Source: Leptospira brenneri (lineage in GTDB: Bacteria > Spirochaetota > Leptospiria > Leptospirales > Leptospiraceae). Taken from it: 64,000 nt of DNA. Positions 47,953 through 56,411 of the stretch are shown here, one piece after another. The notes under the pieces are model-generated. The model was given only the letters and a program-made list of their open reading frames with translations, had not been told where the DNA came from and made no database searches. The position numbers and the translations under genes were made by a program. How positions within the stretch are numbered: position 1 is the first letter of the stretch; each line of letters starts with the position of its first letter. Location: NCBI RefSeq assembly GCF_002812125.1, contig NZ_NPDQ01000004.1:62001-126000 (forward strand). Direction: 5' to 3'.

Positions 47953-49154
47953 AATCCGAGTTTCTCCCAGTCATCATCACTCAAAGCTGGATAATAAGAT
48001 TCTTTGTTTGAATCTACCGGTTCAAAAGAAAGATGGATTTTTTTAGTTACCGCAGAGCGGAAAGCATGTTGGCGTGTTTTGGGATAATAACCCAAATACC
48101 AGTTAGGTGCGATGGTGATTTTACCGCCACCACCAGGAAGGTCATTTACAAATTGAGGGATCCCCATTCCCCCAATTTTTCCTCTCATATATTCTATAAT
48201 TTCAATCCCTCGAGCAAGAGGGGTTCGAAATCCTCTCGAACCTGGAATGAGTTCAGGATCATATAAATAATAGGCACGAACTCGCATCTCTAACAATTTT
48301 TTGTGAAGAGTGAGCATGGTCTCTTCATCATCATTAATTCCTTTTAAGAGGACGGTCTGGTTACCAACAGAAACACCGACTTTTAATAAACGAAGAATGG
48401 CTTCTTTAGATTCTTTTGTACATTCTTTTGGATGATTGAATTGAGTATTACAAAAAATGGATAATCCATCATCATTATAGGTTTCAATGATTTTGCAGAC
48501 TGAATCCGTAATCCGAAATGGTAAGGTGACAGGATTTCTTGTACCTAACCGACAAATTTTCACGTGCGGGATGGAATGAAGTTCGGAAAGAATCCATTCC
48601 AATCTAGAATCTGCTAGATTCAGCGGATCACCACCACTGATCACAACATCTTCAATTTCTGAGTGGTTTCGAATGTATTCAAATGCCTTTTCTAAATCCC
48701 CCTTTTCCATTCGTTCTTCACTAGAAGAAACCTTACGACCACGCATACAGTGACGGCAATACACACTACAGGAATGATTGGAAAAAAGTAGTACCCGGTT
48801 CGGATACATATGGGTAAGTCCGCGAACAGGACTTAGGCGTTCTTCATCCAAAGGATCTGCACTTTCTTCAAAAGAAAGTACAGCTTCTTCCGATCTGGGC
48901 ACAATCATCTTTCGGATGGGACAATTCGGGTCACTAGGGTCTGACAATGAAAGATAATAAGGAGTTGTGGAAACATGCAGACGGATGGTCTCACGAATTC
49001 CCATTTCTTCAGATTCTGTAAGTAAGAAATACCGCGAAAGGTCTTCTCCTTTGACTCGGTTTTGTAATTGAGAGGTTGGATCCGTCCAATTTGTCCGAGA
49101 ATATAACTCTTCTCGCGCCCGAAGAACTTCTGATAAACTGTTTTGCACGAGCAT
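47949..49154 (-). CDS. KamA-family radical-SAM aminomutase-like protein
   Basis: The ~401-residue protein has the radical-SAM triad CSVYCRHC (Cys about 129, 133, 136), SGGDPLNL, and near the C-terminus the PLP-binding PGGGGKI, all typical of lysine 2,3-aminomutases. The Asp of KamA that contacts the substrate amine in YxxxDLxxGxxHFRT appears as Glu in this protein ([14 protein letters not shown]); the second Asp before the PLP Lys (FVND) is kept. I infer aminomutase activity on lysine or a related amino acid. The ATG at 49154 has GGAA about five bases upstream; the open frame extends upstream to 49328 but would overlap the HAD gene. Confidence 0.78.
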   Translation of the reverse strand: MLVQNSLSEVLRAREELYSRTNWTDPTSQLQNRVKGEDLSRYFLLTESEEMGIRETIRLHVSTTPYYLSLSDPSDPNCPIRKMIVPRSEEAVLSFEESADPLDEERLSPVRGLTHMYPNRVLLFSNHSCSVYCRHCMRGRKVSSSEERMEKGDLEKAFEYIRNHSEIEDVVISGGDPLNLADSRLEWILSELHSIPHVKICRLGTRNPVTLPFRITDSVCKIIETYNDDGLSIFCNTQFNHPKECTKESKEAILRLLKVGVSVGNQTVLLKGINDDEETMLTLHKKLLEMRVRAYYLYDPELIPGSRGFRTPLARGIEIIEYMRGKIGGMGIPQFVNDLPGGGGKITIAPNWYLGYYPKTRQHAFRSAVTKKIHLSFEPVDSNKESYYPALSDDDWEKLGL

Positions 49155-49236
49155 AAGTTCCAATTCCTTACTTGCCAAGAGACCGCTAAATACTTTTCTG
49201 GTGGTAATGCAAGAAAACCGCCTGGGGGAAATCCGC

Positions 49237-49881
49237 ATGGTCGCCTTCGATGTCGATGGGACCTTATTTTCCTCAGAATCCATAATCTTTAAGACGTATG
49301 TGCAGGCAATCGAAGAGTTTGCTGGCAAGACGGGAAAAATCGCGTCCTTACCGAGTCATGACCGGATTATGAATGAGATTGGAAAACCTGTGCGAACTAT
49401 TTTTGCCAACCTTTTTCCCGAATTGCCCGAATCAGAAAGGGATACAATTTCAGCTAGAGTTTTGGACCTTCTTTGTGATGCCATTCGGAGTGGCGGTGGT
49501 GACTTCTATGCAGGAGTGGGATCTACCATTCATTATCTAAAAGAAAAAGGTTATACCATTACCTGTGCTTCCAACGGAAGAAAGCCATATATAGAAACTG
49601 TTTTAGAAACGGCTGGAGTATTACAATACTTTGAACCAATTGTTGTCATCAACCAAGACACCATTCATACGAAAGGAGAAATTCTGGCAGAGTATGTTCG
49701 GAAGTACAATTTAGACCCAAAAGCAATCGCTATGATCGGAGACCGATTTAGTGACTGGGAAGCTGCCAAAGAAAACGGATGCCCTTTTGGATTTTGCACT
49801 TATGGGCACGGAGTTCCTGGAGAGATTCCAGATTTTCATTGGAAATTTGACGATTTACCAACTTTAAAAGAATTTTTTTAA
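49237..49881 (+). CDS. HAD-superfamily hydrolase (phosphoglycolate phosphatase-like)
   Basis: The 214-residue protein has HAD motif I at its start (AFDVDGTLF), a helical cap, motif II near TCASNG, and a final motif [15 protein letters not shown]. It resembles phosphoglycolate/β-phosphoglucomutase-like phosphatases. I choose ATG 49237 because GGGGGA stands seven bases upstream and it leaves an 82-base gap to the divergent KamA-like gene; starts at 49201 or 49207 are possible. Confidence 0.85.
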   Translation: MVAFDVDGTLFSSESIIFKTYVQAIEEFAGKTGKIASLPSHDRIMNEIGKPVRTIFANLFPELPESERDTISARVLDLLCDAIRSGGGDFYAGVGSTIHYLKEKGYTITCASNGRKPYIETVLETAGVLQYFEPIVVINQDTIHTKGEILAEYVRKYNLDPKAIAMIGDRFSDWEAAKENGCPFGFCTYGHGVPGEIPDFHWKFDDLPTLKEFF

Positions 49882-49915
49882 AATCCCTTTTTCTCCCTTC
49901 TCCGACATTATTAGT

Positions 49916-50734
49916 GTGGCGGTACTACCCCAAATCCAAGAAGATAAATGGAAATCTTTACGCTATTTACTTGGCGGGATTTTTCTTGTACTAGTTCTCA
50001 TTGAAAAGTCGATGGGATTCGATCCAAAAACCGCAGGAAATTTCATTCCCAAACAAGGCTTTCGAAACATCGGAAAGACCCAAGAAAAACCAAAATTTGC
50101 GGAACCTTCTGATCCATTTACAAAAGAAACTTGGGAAGATGATTTAAATTGGGAAGAAGAAGTTCTCACCCAAACCTTTCCCGATTCAGAACCCAAACGA
50201 AAAAACAAAACCAAACTCGTGGATGAAACGATCCCTGAGATTACCTTGCCAGAAGATCGATTTCCTGGCGCCGGCAAACGCCTGCAAGCGGATGCAGGTT
50301 ACTTACCTGTTTATTTTTTGAAATTTTATGGAACTGGAAAAAATAGCCAATCCCAACTAGTAAAACTGGTTCGTGAGTTTCCGGGAGGGGATCCCATCCC
50401 TTTTCTATTCCAAGAATTGACCAAAGGTCCTAATGCAGAGGAAAAATCAAAAGGTGTGCTCTCCGCGCTGACGAAACGCGTCCGAATGGAACCTAACTAC
50501 CGATTGGAAAATGGAATCCTTCACGTTTCCGTTTCGGAAGACATTAGTTATGGTGGAAGTATGGAAATCCTAAAAGATAGATTGGATCAAATTACCTTTA
50601 CGATGGTCGGAAATTTTGGAATCAAAGGGGTGATTCTTTATTCCAACGGGGAAAGGATTCGCACCTTAGGAAGTGACGGACTAACCATTCCAGAAGTCCT
50701 TGCCAAATCCCAAAGAAAGGTAATCATTTTCTAG
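49916..50734 (+). CDS. GerMN-domain membrane-anchored protein
   Basis: The 272-residue protein has a short N-terminal membrane segment (about 17-33), a Lys/Glu/Pro-rich spacer (about 35-110) and a GerMN domain (about 120-260), recognised by PVYFLKFYG, FLFQELTKGPNAEEKSKG, ALTKRVR and a NGILHVSVSED strand. GerMN domains are found in spore germination protein GerM and in LpqB-like and other envelope proteins; the organism is not a spore former, so the function is open. The start is a GTG with no clear ribosome site. It precedes the diguanylate cyclase by 57 bases. Confidence 0.75.
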   Translation: MAVLPQIQEDKWKSLRYLLGGIFLVLVLIEKSMGFDPKTAGNFIPKQGFRNIGKTQEKPKFAEPSDPFTKETWEDDLNWEEEVLTQTFPDSEPKRKNKTKLVDETIPEITLPEDRFPGAGKRLQADAGYLPVYFLKFYGTGKNSQSQLVKLVREFPGGDPIPFLFQELTKGPNAEEKSKGVLSALTKRVRMEPNYRLENGILHVSVSEDISYGGSMEILKDRLDQITFTMVGNFGIKGVILYSNGERIRTLGSDGLTIPEVLAKSQRKVIIF

Positions 50735-50790
50735 TCCAGTAAATGGTTTACAGATCCTAAATTTTCTGTATTCTAAGGTCTGGTTTCTTC

Positions 50791-51984
50791 ATGCGTAGGC
50801 ATACATTCAAAAGATATTTTTTTGTATTTCGTAAAATGTTTTTACGAACCTACCATCCTAGTTTCACGGCTACAAATATTTCGGATATAGGCTCATCCTT
50901 ACAGATTTTCAGTGTAATGACTGCTGTGACCTCCATCATATCTTTACTTTTTGTGGATTCTCTTGTTCGGACCAAGGAAGCCAGTTTTTGGATCGCCTTC
51001 TTTCGAATTTCCTCTCTTGGCATTTGTTTCATTGTTTATCTCTTTGGGAAAAAGAAAGTCCGATTCTTCCAGAAACATATCTATGGAATTACAAGCCTAG
51101 TTTTGATTGGGCTCATTTTACTTTATATTCCCATGATGGTCTATGACAATCCAAACCATGCTTACTATTTGTTTGGTTCGGCCATCGTCATTGCCAGTGC
51201 TTCTATCCTTTTGTGGATTGAACCATTTCGAATTCTATTATTATCCACTTTATATATTTCTGTTTTTATCCCATTACATTTAAACTTTTCACGGATCCAA
51301 GGGTTTGATCGTTTTTTCTTCTACCAAGATGTTCTCATTGTTTCTTTTCTTTTAGCATTTGGATTTGTCGCCAACCTTCTCATCAACTACTGGCGGTTCG
51401 AAGAATACCGAGTGAAAGCAAGGTTAAGAGTCACTGTTGGCAAACTACTTAGGATCAACCAAAAGATCGAAGATTTGTCAAGGGTTGATTCGATGACGGA
51501 ACTTTTCAATAGACGGCATTTATTGGAACAGTTCGACCTTTATAAAAAGAGATCAAACCGAGAAGGTTTTATCATCGGGCTTGTCATTTTGGACTTGGAT
51601 CGTTTAAAAACAATTAACGACAAATATGGTCACAAACAAGGTGACCTAGCCATCCAGGCTTTTGCTAAAACAGTGAGGTCAAGAACGAGAATCACAGACA
51701 TAGCAGCGCGAATTGGAGGGGATGAGTTTTGTTTACTGGTTTCTCCCATTGACAAAGAAGGATTACAGATCTTAACCGAATCCATTCGCGAGAAATTGGA
51801 GCACTTACAAATTCCGATCCACAACCAACCGGGAGAATCAATCACACTCACGGTCTCCATCGGAGCCACTCTCTTTCGCCCCGAAGACGACCCTAGTTTC
51901 GACGAACTCTACCACAAAATCGATACAGCCCTCTACACCTCAAAAAATGAGGGAAGAAATCGCATTACCCTCATCGAATCTTAA
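50791..51984 (+). CDS. Membrane diguanylate cyclase (GGDEF domain)
   Basis: The 397-residue protein has six or so N-terminal membrane segments (about residues 30-205), a short helical linker, and a GGDEF domain (about 230-395) with DxLTxLxNRR-like entry DSMTELFNRR, the active site RIGGDEF, and an RxxD inhibitory site (RITD) five residues before it. It should make c-di-GMP from two GTP and be feedback-inhibited through the I-site. The membrane part does not match a named sensor domain I can recognise. It follows the GerMN gene. Confidence 0.93.
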   Translation: MRRHTFKRYFFVFRKMFLRTYHPSFTATNISDIGSSLQIFSVMTAVTSIISLLFVDSLVRTKEASFWIAFFRISSLGICFIVYLFGKKKVRFFQKHIYGITSLVLIGLILLYIPMMVYDNPNHAYYLFGSAIVIASASILLWIEPFRILLLSTLYISVFIPLHLNFSRIQGFDRFFFYQDVLIVSFLLAFGFVANLLINYWRFEEYRVKARLRVTVGKLLRINQKIEDLSRVDSMTELFNRRHLLEQFDLYKKRSNREGFIIGLVILDLDRLKTINDKYGHKQGDLAIQAFAKTVRSRTRITDIAARIGGDEFCLLVSPIDKEGLQILTESIREKLEHLQIPIHNQPGESITLTVSIGATLFRPEDDPSFDELYHKIDTALYTSKNEGRNRITLIES

Positions 51985-52028
51985 AAAAAATGATCGACAA
52001 TTTTTTGGAAAATCGATAGTGTTGAAAT

Positions 52029-52043
52029 TGAGACTGATTCTCA
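52029..52043. promoter_or_regulatory. Fur-like inverted repeat (copy 3 of the CTGA-N3-TCAG motif) with possible promoter
   Basis: The reverse strand reads TGAGAATCAGTCTCA, matching 11 of 14 arm positions of the 7-1-7 Fur box (TGATAAT-n-ATTATCA). It sits between TTGAAA (52022-52027) and TTTATG (52045-52050), a weak sigma-70-like pair with a 17-base spacer, in the gap between two convergent genes. A promoter here could only make a short RNA ending at the terminator that follows. Confidence 0.35.
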
Positions 52044-52078
52044 GTTTATGTCCATTACGGATAAGGTGTAAAATTTCG

Positions 52079-52111
52079 AAAGATGGGGACTAACCCCCCA
52101 TCTTTTTTTTT
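52079..52111 (+). terminator. Strong intrinsic terminator
   Basis: AAGATGGGG (52080-52088) pairs with CCCCATCTT (52096-52104), loop 7 nt, followed by a T-run to 52111. It ends the diguanylate cyclase transcript, or a short RNA starting near 52055. In the other direction it could also slow the mqnC transcript. Confidence 0.88.
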
Positions 52112-52153
52112 GCCCATTTGCCCGCGTAGGTAGACTTTCACGGAAAGAAAAGT

Positions 52154-53269
52154 TTAGAGGGAATCCGCTACCACCTGATTGCACTCGTAATCATCTTCAT
52201 AGAGCAGATTCCTTCGAATGGGCCGAAACCCACCTTCAGATAAAAACTTTCTCGCTTCTTTTTCTGTTTTGAGACCAAAAGATCTGAGTACATTCTCTTC
52301 AATCACAACCGAAGAAATGTCGTCTGCACCAGAATACAAAGCCAGTTGCCCCACTCCTTTTCCGAGAACCATCACAGATGTTTCTATATGTTTGATATTG
52401 TCCAAAAAGATACGGCAGATTCCCAGAACCTTTAAGTATTCATGGGTAGGAACCGGTCTCACTTTGAACCTCTTGGTTTGGGGTTGGAAAGTCCATGGGA
52501 TAAAAGATAAAAATCCGCCAGTGCGATCCTGAAGGTCTCGAACAACAGATAAATGCTCAATGACTTCTTCCTTAGTTTCTTCCGATCCAAATACGACATT
52601 TGCGGAACCAAGAAGCCCCACCTCATGGCAAGTCTCCATGGCATGCACCCATTCAGAAACAGTGGCTTTCTTAGGAGAAATGATTTGGCGCATCCTTTCC
52701 GTTAAGATTTCAGCACCAGCACCCGGAACGGAATCAAGACCGGCTTCTTTTAAAATAAGAAGCACTTCTTTCAGTGGTTTTCCTGTGATCTTTTCCAAAT
52801 TGATCACTTCAACAGGAGAAAAAGCACGAATGTGCATTTTGGGGTATTTGGCTTTTACAGTTCGGATCACATCTAAATAATATTCAAAAGGAAGATTGGG
52901 ATAGACCCCGCCTTGGAGGAACATTTGGTCGGCACCTTCTTCCACAGCGTAATCCATTTTTTGAAGGATCTCTTCTTTGGAGAGAACATAACCCTTTCCA
53001 TTTCCGATCTCATCCATAAAAGAGCAAAAACTACATTCCACATTGCAATAGTTCGTATAATTCACAACCCGGAACATAGTGTAACTGGCTTCCGTATGTG
53101 GTCTTATTTTTTCCCGAAGGAACCGGGCCACCATTTGGATCTTTAAAAAATCACCATCGTTGTAGAGGGTCAGAGCTTCCTCCGGAGAAATGCGTTTGCC
53201 CTCTGCCGCACGCAATAGAATGGCATCACTGGGGTCTTTCGGGCTAAATGAAAACGAGTCTAAGTTCAT
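52154..53269 (-). CDS. mqnC: Cyclic dehypoxanthinyl futalosine synthase
   Basis: MqnC is a radical-SAM enzyme that cyclises dehypoxanthinyl futalosine in menaquinone synthesis. The 371-residue protein has the Cys triad CNVECSFC (about 74-81), [44 protein letters not shown] and [24 protein letters not shown] and the [13 protein letters not shown] segment fit MqnC better than MqnE, though the two are related. GAGAG precedes the ATG. Together with mqnA at 16.5 kb this supports a futalosine pathway. Confidence 0.85.
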   Translation of the reverse strand: MNLDSFSFSPKDPSDAILLRAAEGKRISPEEALTLYNDGDFLKIQMVARFLREKIRPHTEASYTMFRVVNYTNYCNVECSFCSFMDEIGNGKGYVLSKEEILQKMDYAVEEGADQMFLQGGVYPNLPFEYYLDVIRTVKAKYPKMHIRAFSPVEVINLEKITGKPLKEVLLILKEAGLDSVPGAGAEILTERMRQIISPKKATVSEWVHAMETCHEVGLLGSANVVFGSEETKEEVIEHLSVVRDLQDRTGGFLSFIPWTFQPQTKRFKVRPVPTHEYLKVLGICRIFLDNIKHIETSVMVLGKGVGQLALYSGADDISSVVIEENVLRSFGLKTEKEARKFLSEGGFRPIRRNLLYEDDYECNQVVADSL

Positions 53270-53396
53270 GTGGTCTCTCTACCTACTTGGACAGGAAATC
53301 TGCTAATAGATCCCTGTAAAAACCGAATTTTCCTGGACATTCATTTTTCTATACAAATCCTAGGAAATACCAAACACCTTAAGGGCATAAACATAA

Positions 53397-55499
53397 ATGG
53401 ATATCGGAAGAATACTCTTTCACCTATTATTCACAGCTTTTTTCGTCGTGGCAAACATTGTGTTTGTTCGCGCCATCCTTTATCGGCTCGGACTGATCTT
53501 CAATGGTCGTCCTGCTTTCTTCAATGAAGATGCAAAAAAGAACCTAAATATCGGATTCCGTTTAAAGAGTTTTCTTATAAACGTCGTCCTCCAAAAGAAA
53601 AACTTCAGAGAACCAGTACGTGGAATCATGCACGCGTTCGTTTTCTACGGATTCCTTGTGTATACCATCCACACAACAAGCCAAATGGTTGCCGGTGTGT
53701 TTGGTTATGTCATGGATGATCCTTACAAATTTGCACTTCCTGAATTTCTTTTAGGGGAAGCTGCTAATCATATTTATGAACAAGCTGTAAATTATGTTTC
53801 CATCCTTGTACTCACCGGTCTTGGTTTTTTCGCTTGGAGACGTTGGATCAAAAAAGCAAAGGGTCTTGATGTTCACTCTCCAGCTTCTGCGGTTGTGATC
53901 AGTATGATTGCCACTCTTATGGTAACCACCTTACTTGGTAATGGTGCAAAGACAGTTGCGGCAACTTACTTCACTCATGCGGGACTGATTGACGGAGCTA
54001 TCGGAAGTCTTTGGGAAGCCATTGGTGTTTCCAACTCTTCAGCAGATATCGTTTTCCAAATTATGTGGTGGGGCCATATCATCACTGTGTTCTCGTTTAT
54101 GTTGTATGTTCCTACATCAAAACACGCTCACTTAATTTTTGCTCCGTTTAACTACTTCCTTGCAACAGACACTCCTAAAGGTCAACTTTCCAAACTCAAT
54201 TTAGATGATGAAAATGCGGTTTGGGGATCCAACCGAGTGGAAGATTTCCCTTGGCCCAACCTACTCGACGGTATGTCTTGTATTGAATGTGGTCGTTGCC
54301 AAGTGGAATGTCCTGCGAACCGTACAGGAAAAGTTTTAAATCCAAAAGCTATCATTGTAGAACTCAAACACCAAATGTTGGAAAAAATGCCTGAGGTTGC
54401 GGCAGCACGCGCAGGAAAAACTCCTGAAGAAGGTGCAGAAGCAGTTGCTGCCTTAGAGACTGGTGTGATCAATTCACATGAGGGTTTGAGTGAAGAAGCT
54501 CTTTGGGGATGTACTACTTGTTATGCGTGCGTTGAAGCATGCCCAGTAGGAAACAACCAAGTAAATGCCATCATTGAAATGCGCCGTCACTTAGTTCTTG
54601 CGGAATCTAAAATGAGTCCAGAACTTCAAAAAGCATTCACAAACATGGAAAACAATTCCAATCCATGGGGTGTGGGAGCGCATACAAGAGCAGACTGGGC
54701 AGAAGGTCTTGGTGTAAAAGTTCTTTCAGAAGCAGAAGACAAAAACGTAGACGTACTCTATTGGGTAGGTTGTGCGGGTGCTTTTGATGAAAGAAACAAA
54801 AAGATCTCTCGTGACTTTGTTAAAATCATGCAAAAAGCTGATGTGAACTTTGGTATCCTTGGAACTGAAGAAGGATGTTCGGGAGACTCGGCTCGCCGTG
54901 GTGGTAACGAATATCTCTACCAAACATTGGCACAAACTAACGTGGACACAATCAACGGTTACGGAATTAAAAAAATCGTAACTGCTTGCCCGCACTGCTA
55001 CAACACAATCAAAAACGAATATCCACAATTTGGTGGAAACTTCGAAGTCATCCACCACTCCGAATACATCAACCAACTTTCAAAAGATGGTAAAATTGAT
55101 GTAAAAGTTGCGGATGATGCGAACACAGGAAAGTATACTTACCACGACTCTTGTTACATCGGTCGTTATAATAACAATTATGACAACCCTCGTGATGTTG
55201 TAAAAAAAGTATCCGGTGGAAAAATCGAAGAAGCTGTAGACCATCACTCCAAAGGACTTTGTTGTGGTGCTGGTGGAGCTCAGTACTGGATGGAAGAACA
55301 TGTGGATGAATCCAACCCAGAAAGTATCCGTGTGAATAGCAAACGTACAGGACAACTTCTTGATACAGGTGCTACAACCATCGCTACTGCTTGTCCATTC
55401 TGTATCACTATGATTACAGATGGTGTCAAAGCTGCAGAGAAAATTGATTCCGTAAAAGTAAAAGACATTGCGGAACTTGTAGCCGAGAATATCGACTAA
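53397..55499 (+). CDS. Membrane iron-sulfur oxidoreductase with NarI-like domain and CCG domains
   Basis: The 700-residue protein has an N-terminal membrane region with about five helices (about 1-235) resembling a haem b-type NarI/HdrE domain, a ferredoxin-like domain with CIECGRCQVECP and CTTCYACVEACP (two [4Fe-4S] sites), and a C-terminal CCG region (YHDSCYIGRYNNNYD, LCCGAGG). It is related to HdrD/GlpC/LldE-type electron-transfer proteins. I infer transfer of electrons from a soluble donor (for example via EtfAB or a dehydrogenase) to menaquinone. Its partner is not obvious here. AAGGG stands 12 bases before the ATG. Confidence 0.85.
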   Translation: MDIGRILFHLLFTAFFVVANIVFVRAILYRLGLIFNGRPAFFNEDAKKNLNIGFRLKSFLINVVLQKKNFREPVRGIMHAFVFYGFLVYTIHTTSQMVAGVFGYVMDDPYKFALPEFLLGEAANHIYEQAVNYVSILVLTGLGFFAWRRWIKKAKGLDVHSPASAVVISMIATLMVTTLLGNGAKTVAATYFTHAGLIDGAIGSLWEAIGVSNSSADIVFQIMWWGHIITVFSFMLYVPTSKHAHLIFAPFNYFLATDTPKGQLSKLNLDDENAVWGSNRVEDFPWPNLLDGMSCIECGRCQVECPANRTGKVLNPKAIIVELKHQMLEKMPEVAAARAGKTPEEGAEAVAALETGVINSHEGLSEEALWGCTTCYACVEACPVGNNQVNAIIEMRRHLVLAESKMSPELQKAFTNMENNSNPWGVGAHTRADWAEGLGVKVLSEAEDKNVDVLYWVGCAGAFDERNKKISRDFVKIMQKADVNFGILGTEEGCSGDSARRGGNEYLYQTLAQTNVDTINGYGIKKIVTACPHCYNTIKNEYPQFGGNFEVIHHSEYINQLSKDGKIDVKVADDANTGKYTYHDSCYIGRYNNNYDNPRDVVKKVSGGKIEEAVDHHSKGLCCGAGGAQYWMEEHVDESNPESIRVNSKRTGQLLDTGATTIATACPFCITMITDGVKAAEKIDSVKVKDIAELVAENID

Positions 55500-55520
55500 C
55501 AAGGATTGGTTTGAGGAAAT

Positions 55521-56411
55521 ATGAAGATTTTTAATTTCCTCAAACAATTTTCTTTTTTTTGTAATAGAAGGTGGGATCAATTACCCACCTTCTCCTTTAC
55601 AAACCTTTCTCTTTCGAAATTAAATTTTTATCTTATTTTTTTTATTACCTTTTTTAACCTAACACCTCTTATATCAGAATCCAAACAAATCATTCAGCCA
55701 CCAGAAGGTGATGGAATCACGATTGTTGTGGAAAAAGGGCAAACCTTAAGTATCATCTCTAAAACTTATTTGGACGATCCAAGGAAGTGGAAGGAGCTGC
55801 TGAAATCCAACCAAATCGACAATCCCAATCTGATCATTCCCGGGATGAAACTTTGGATTCCTAAAAGTTTAGGAAAAAAACCGCTAGCTGATATTCAGAG
55901 GTATAGTGGAAAAACAGAGGTATTAAAAGTCTCCCAAAAACAAGCGGTTTGGTCAGGGGCAAGTGTTGGAGAAGGCCTTTATGCAAAAGACGAAGTAAGA
56001 ACTTTTAAAGATTCAGAAGCACAATTTCTTTTTCTATCAGGCTCTAAGTTTGAGATCACCGAAAATAGCCATGTGATTATGGAAAAGGGAAAATCCGATA
56101 CAGAACCCGATGAACTTTATCTTCGAAAGGGTCGCATTCGTTCGATCGTTCAAAAGAAACCATCTTCTAACCAGCGTATGTTTCTTCTAAAAACGGATTC
56201 GGCTGTTTCTGAAGTGAAGGGAACAGACTTTCTCACAGAAGTTGATTCTTCCGGAAATACTACTTTAAGTTGTTATGAAGGACTTGTGGCTGTAACTGCA
56301 GAAAATGTAACGGTCAATGTTTCCTCAGGATTTGCCACTTATGTAGAAAAGGGGAAACCACCTTTAAAACCATTCACACTACCGGACCCACCAAAACCAA
56401 AAGAAGAATGA
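55521..56411 (+). CDS. Exported LysM and FecR-domain protein
   Basis: The 296-residue protein has a long N-terminal region with a hydrophobic export segment (about 35-52), a LysM domain (about 65-110: GDGITIVVEKGQTLSII ... PNLIIPGMKLWIP pattern) that binds glycan chains of peptidoglycan, and a FecR-like β-domain (about 128-285: WSGASVGEGLYAKDEVRT, SAVSEVKGTDF). GAGGA four bases before ATG 55521 fixes the start, although the first ~30 residues are an unusually long lead. It is the first of three overlapping genes leading to a SpoIIE phosphatase. Confidence 0.82.
   Translation: MKIFNFLKQFSFFCNRRWDQLPTFSFTNLSLSKLNFYLIFFITFFNLTPLISESKQIIQPPEGDGITIVVEKGQTLSIISKTYLDDPRKWKELLKSNQIDNPNLIIPGMKLWIPKSLGKKPLADIQRYSGKTEVLKVSQKQAVWSGASVGEGLYAKDEVRTFKDSEAQFLFLSGSKFEITENSHVIMEKGKSDTEPDELYLRKGRIRSIVQKKPSSNQRMFLLKTDSAVSEVKGTDFLTEVDSSGNTTLSCYEGLVAVTAENVTVNVSSGFATYVEKGKPPLKPFTLPDPPKPKEE
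55566..55593 (+). other. Perfect 10-bp hairpin inside the LysM/FecR leader codons
   Basis: AGAAGGTGGG (55566-55575) pairs with CCCACCTTCT (55584-55593), loop ATCAATTA. It is 67 bases after the stop of the Fe-S gene and 45 bases into the next open frame. There is no T-run after it, so it is not a standard terminator. Confidence 0.5.

Noticed and set aside
49155..49328. Longer KamA-like frame starting at 49328
   Set aside because: It would overlap the divergent HAD gene by 92 bases (128 with its earlier possible start), has no clear ribosome site, and adds residues not typical of the family.
55080..55580. 166-codon frame antisense to the Fe-S gene
   Set aside because: Low-complexity Ile/Phe/Thr-rich translation opposite a clear gene; no start signal.
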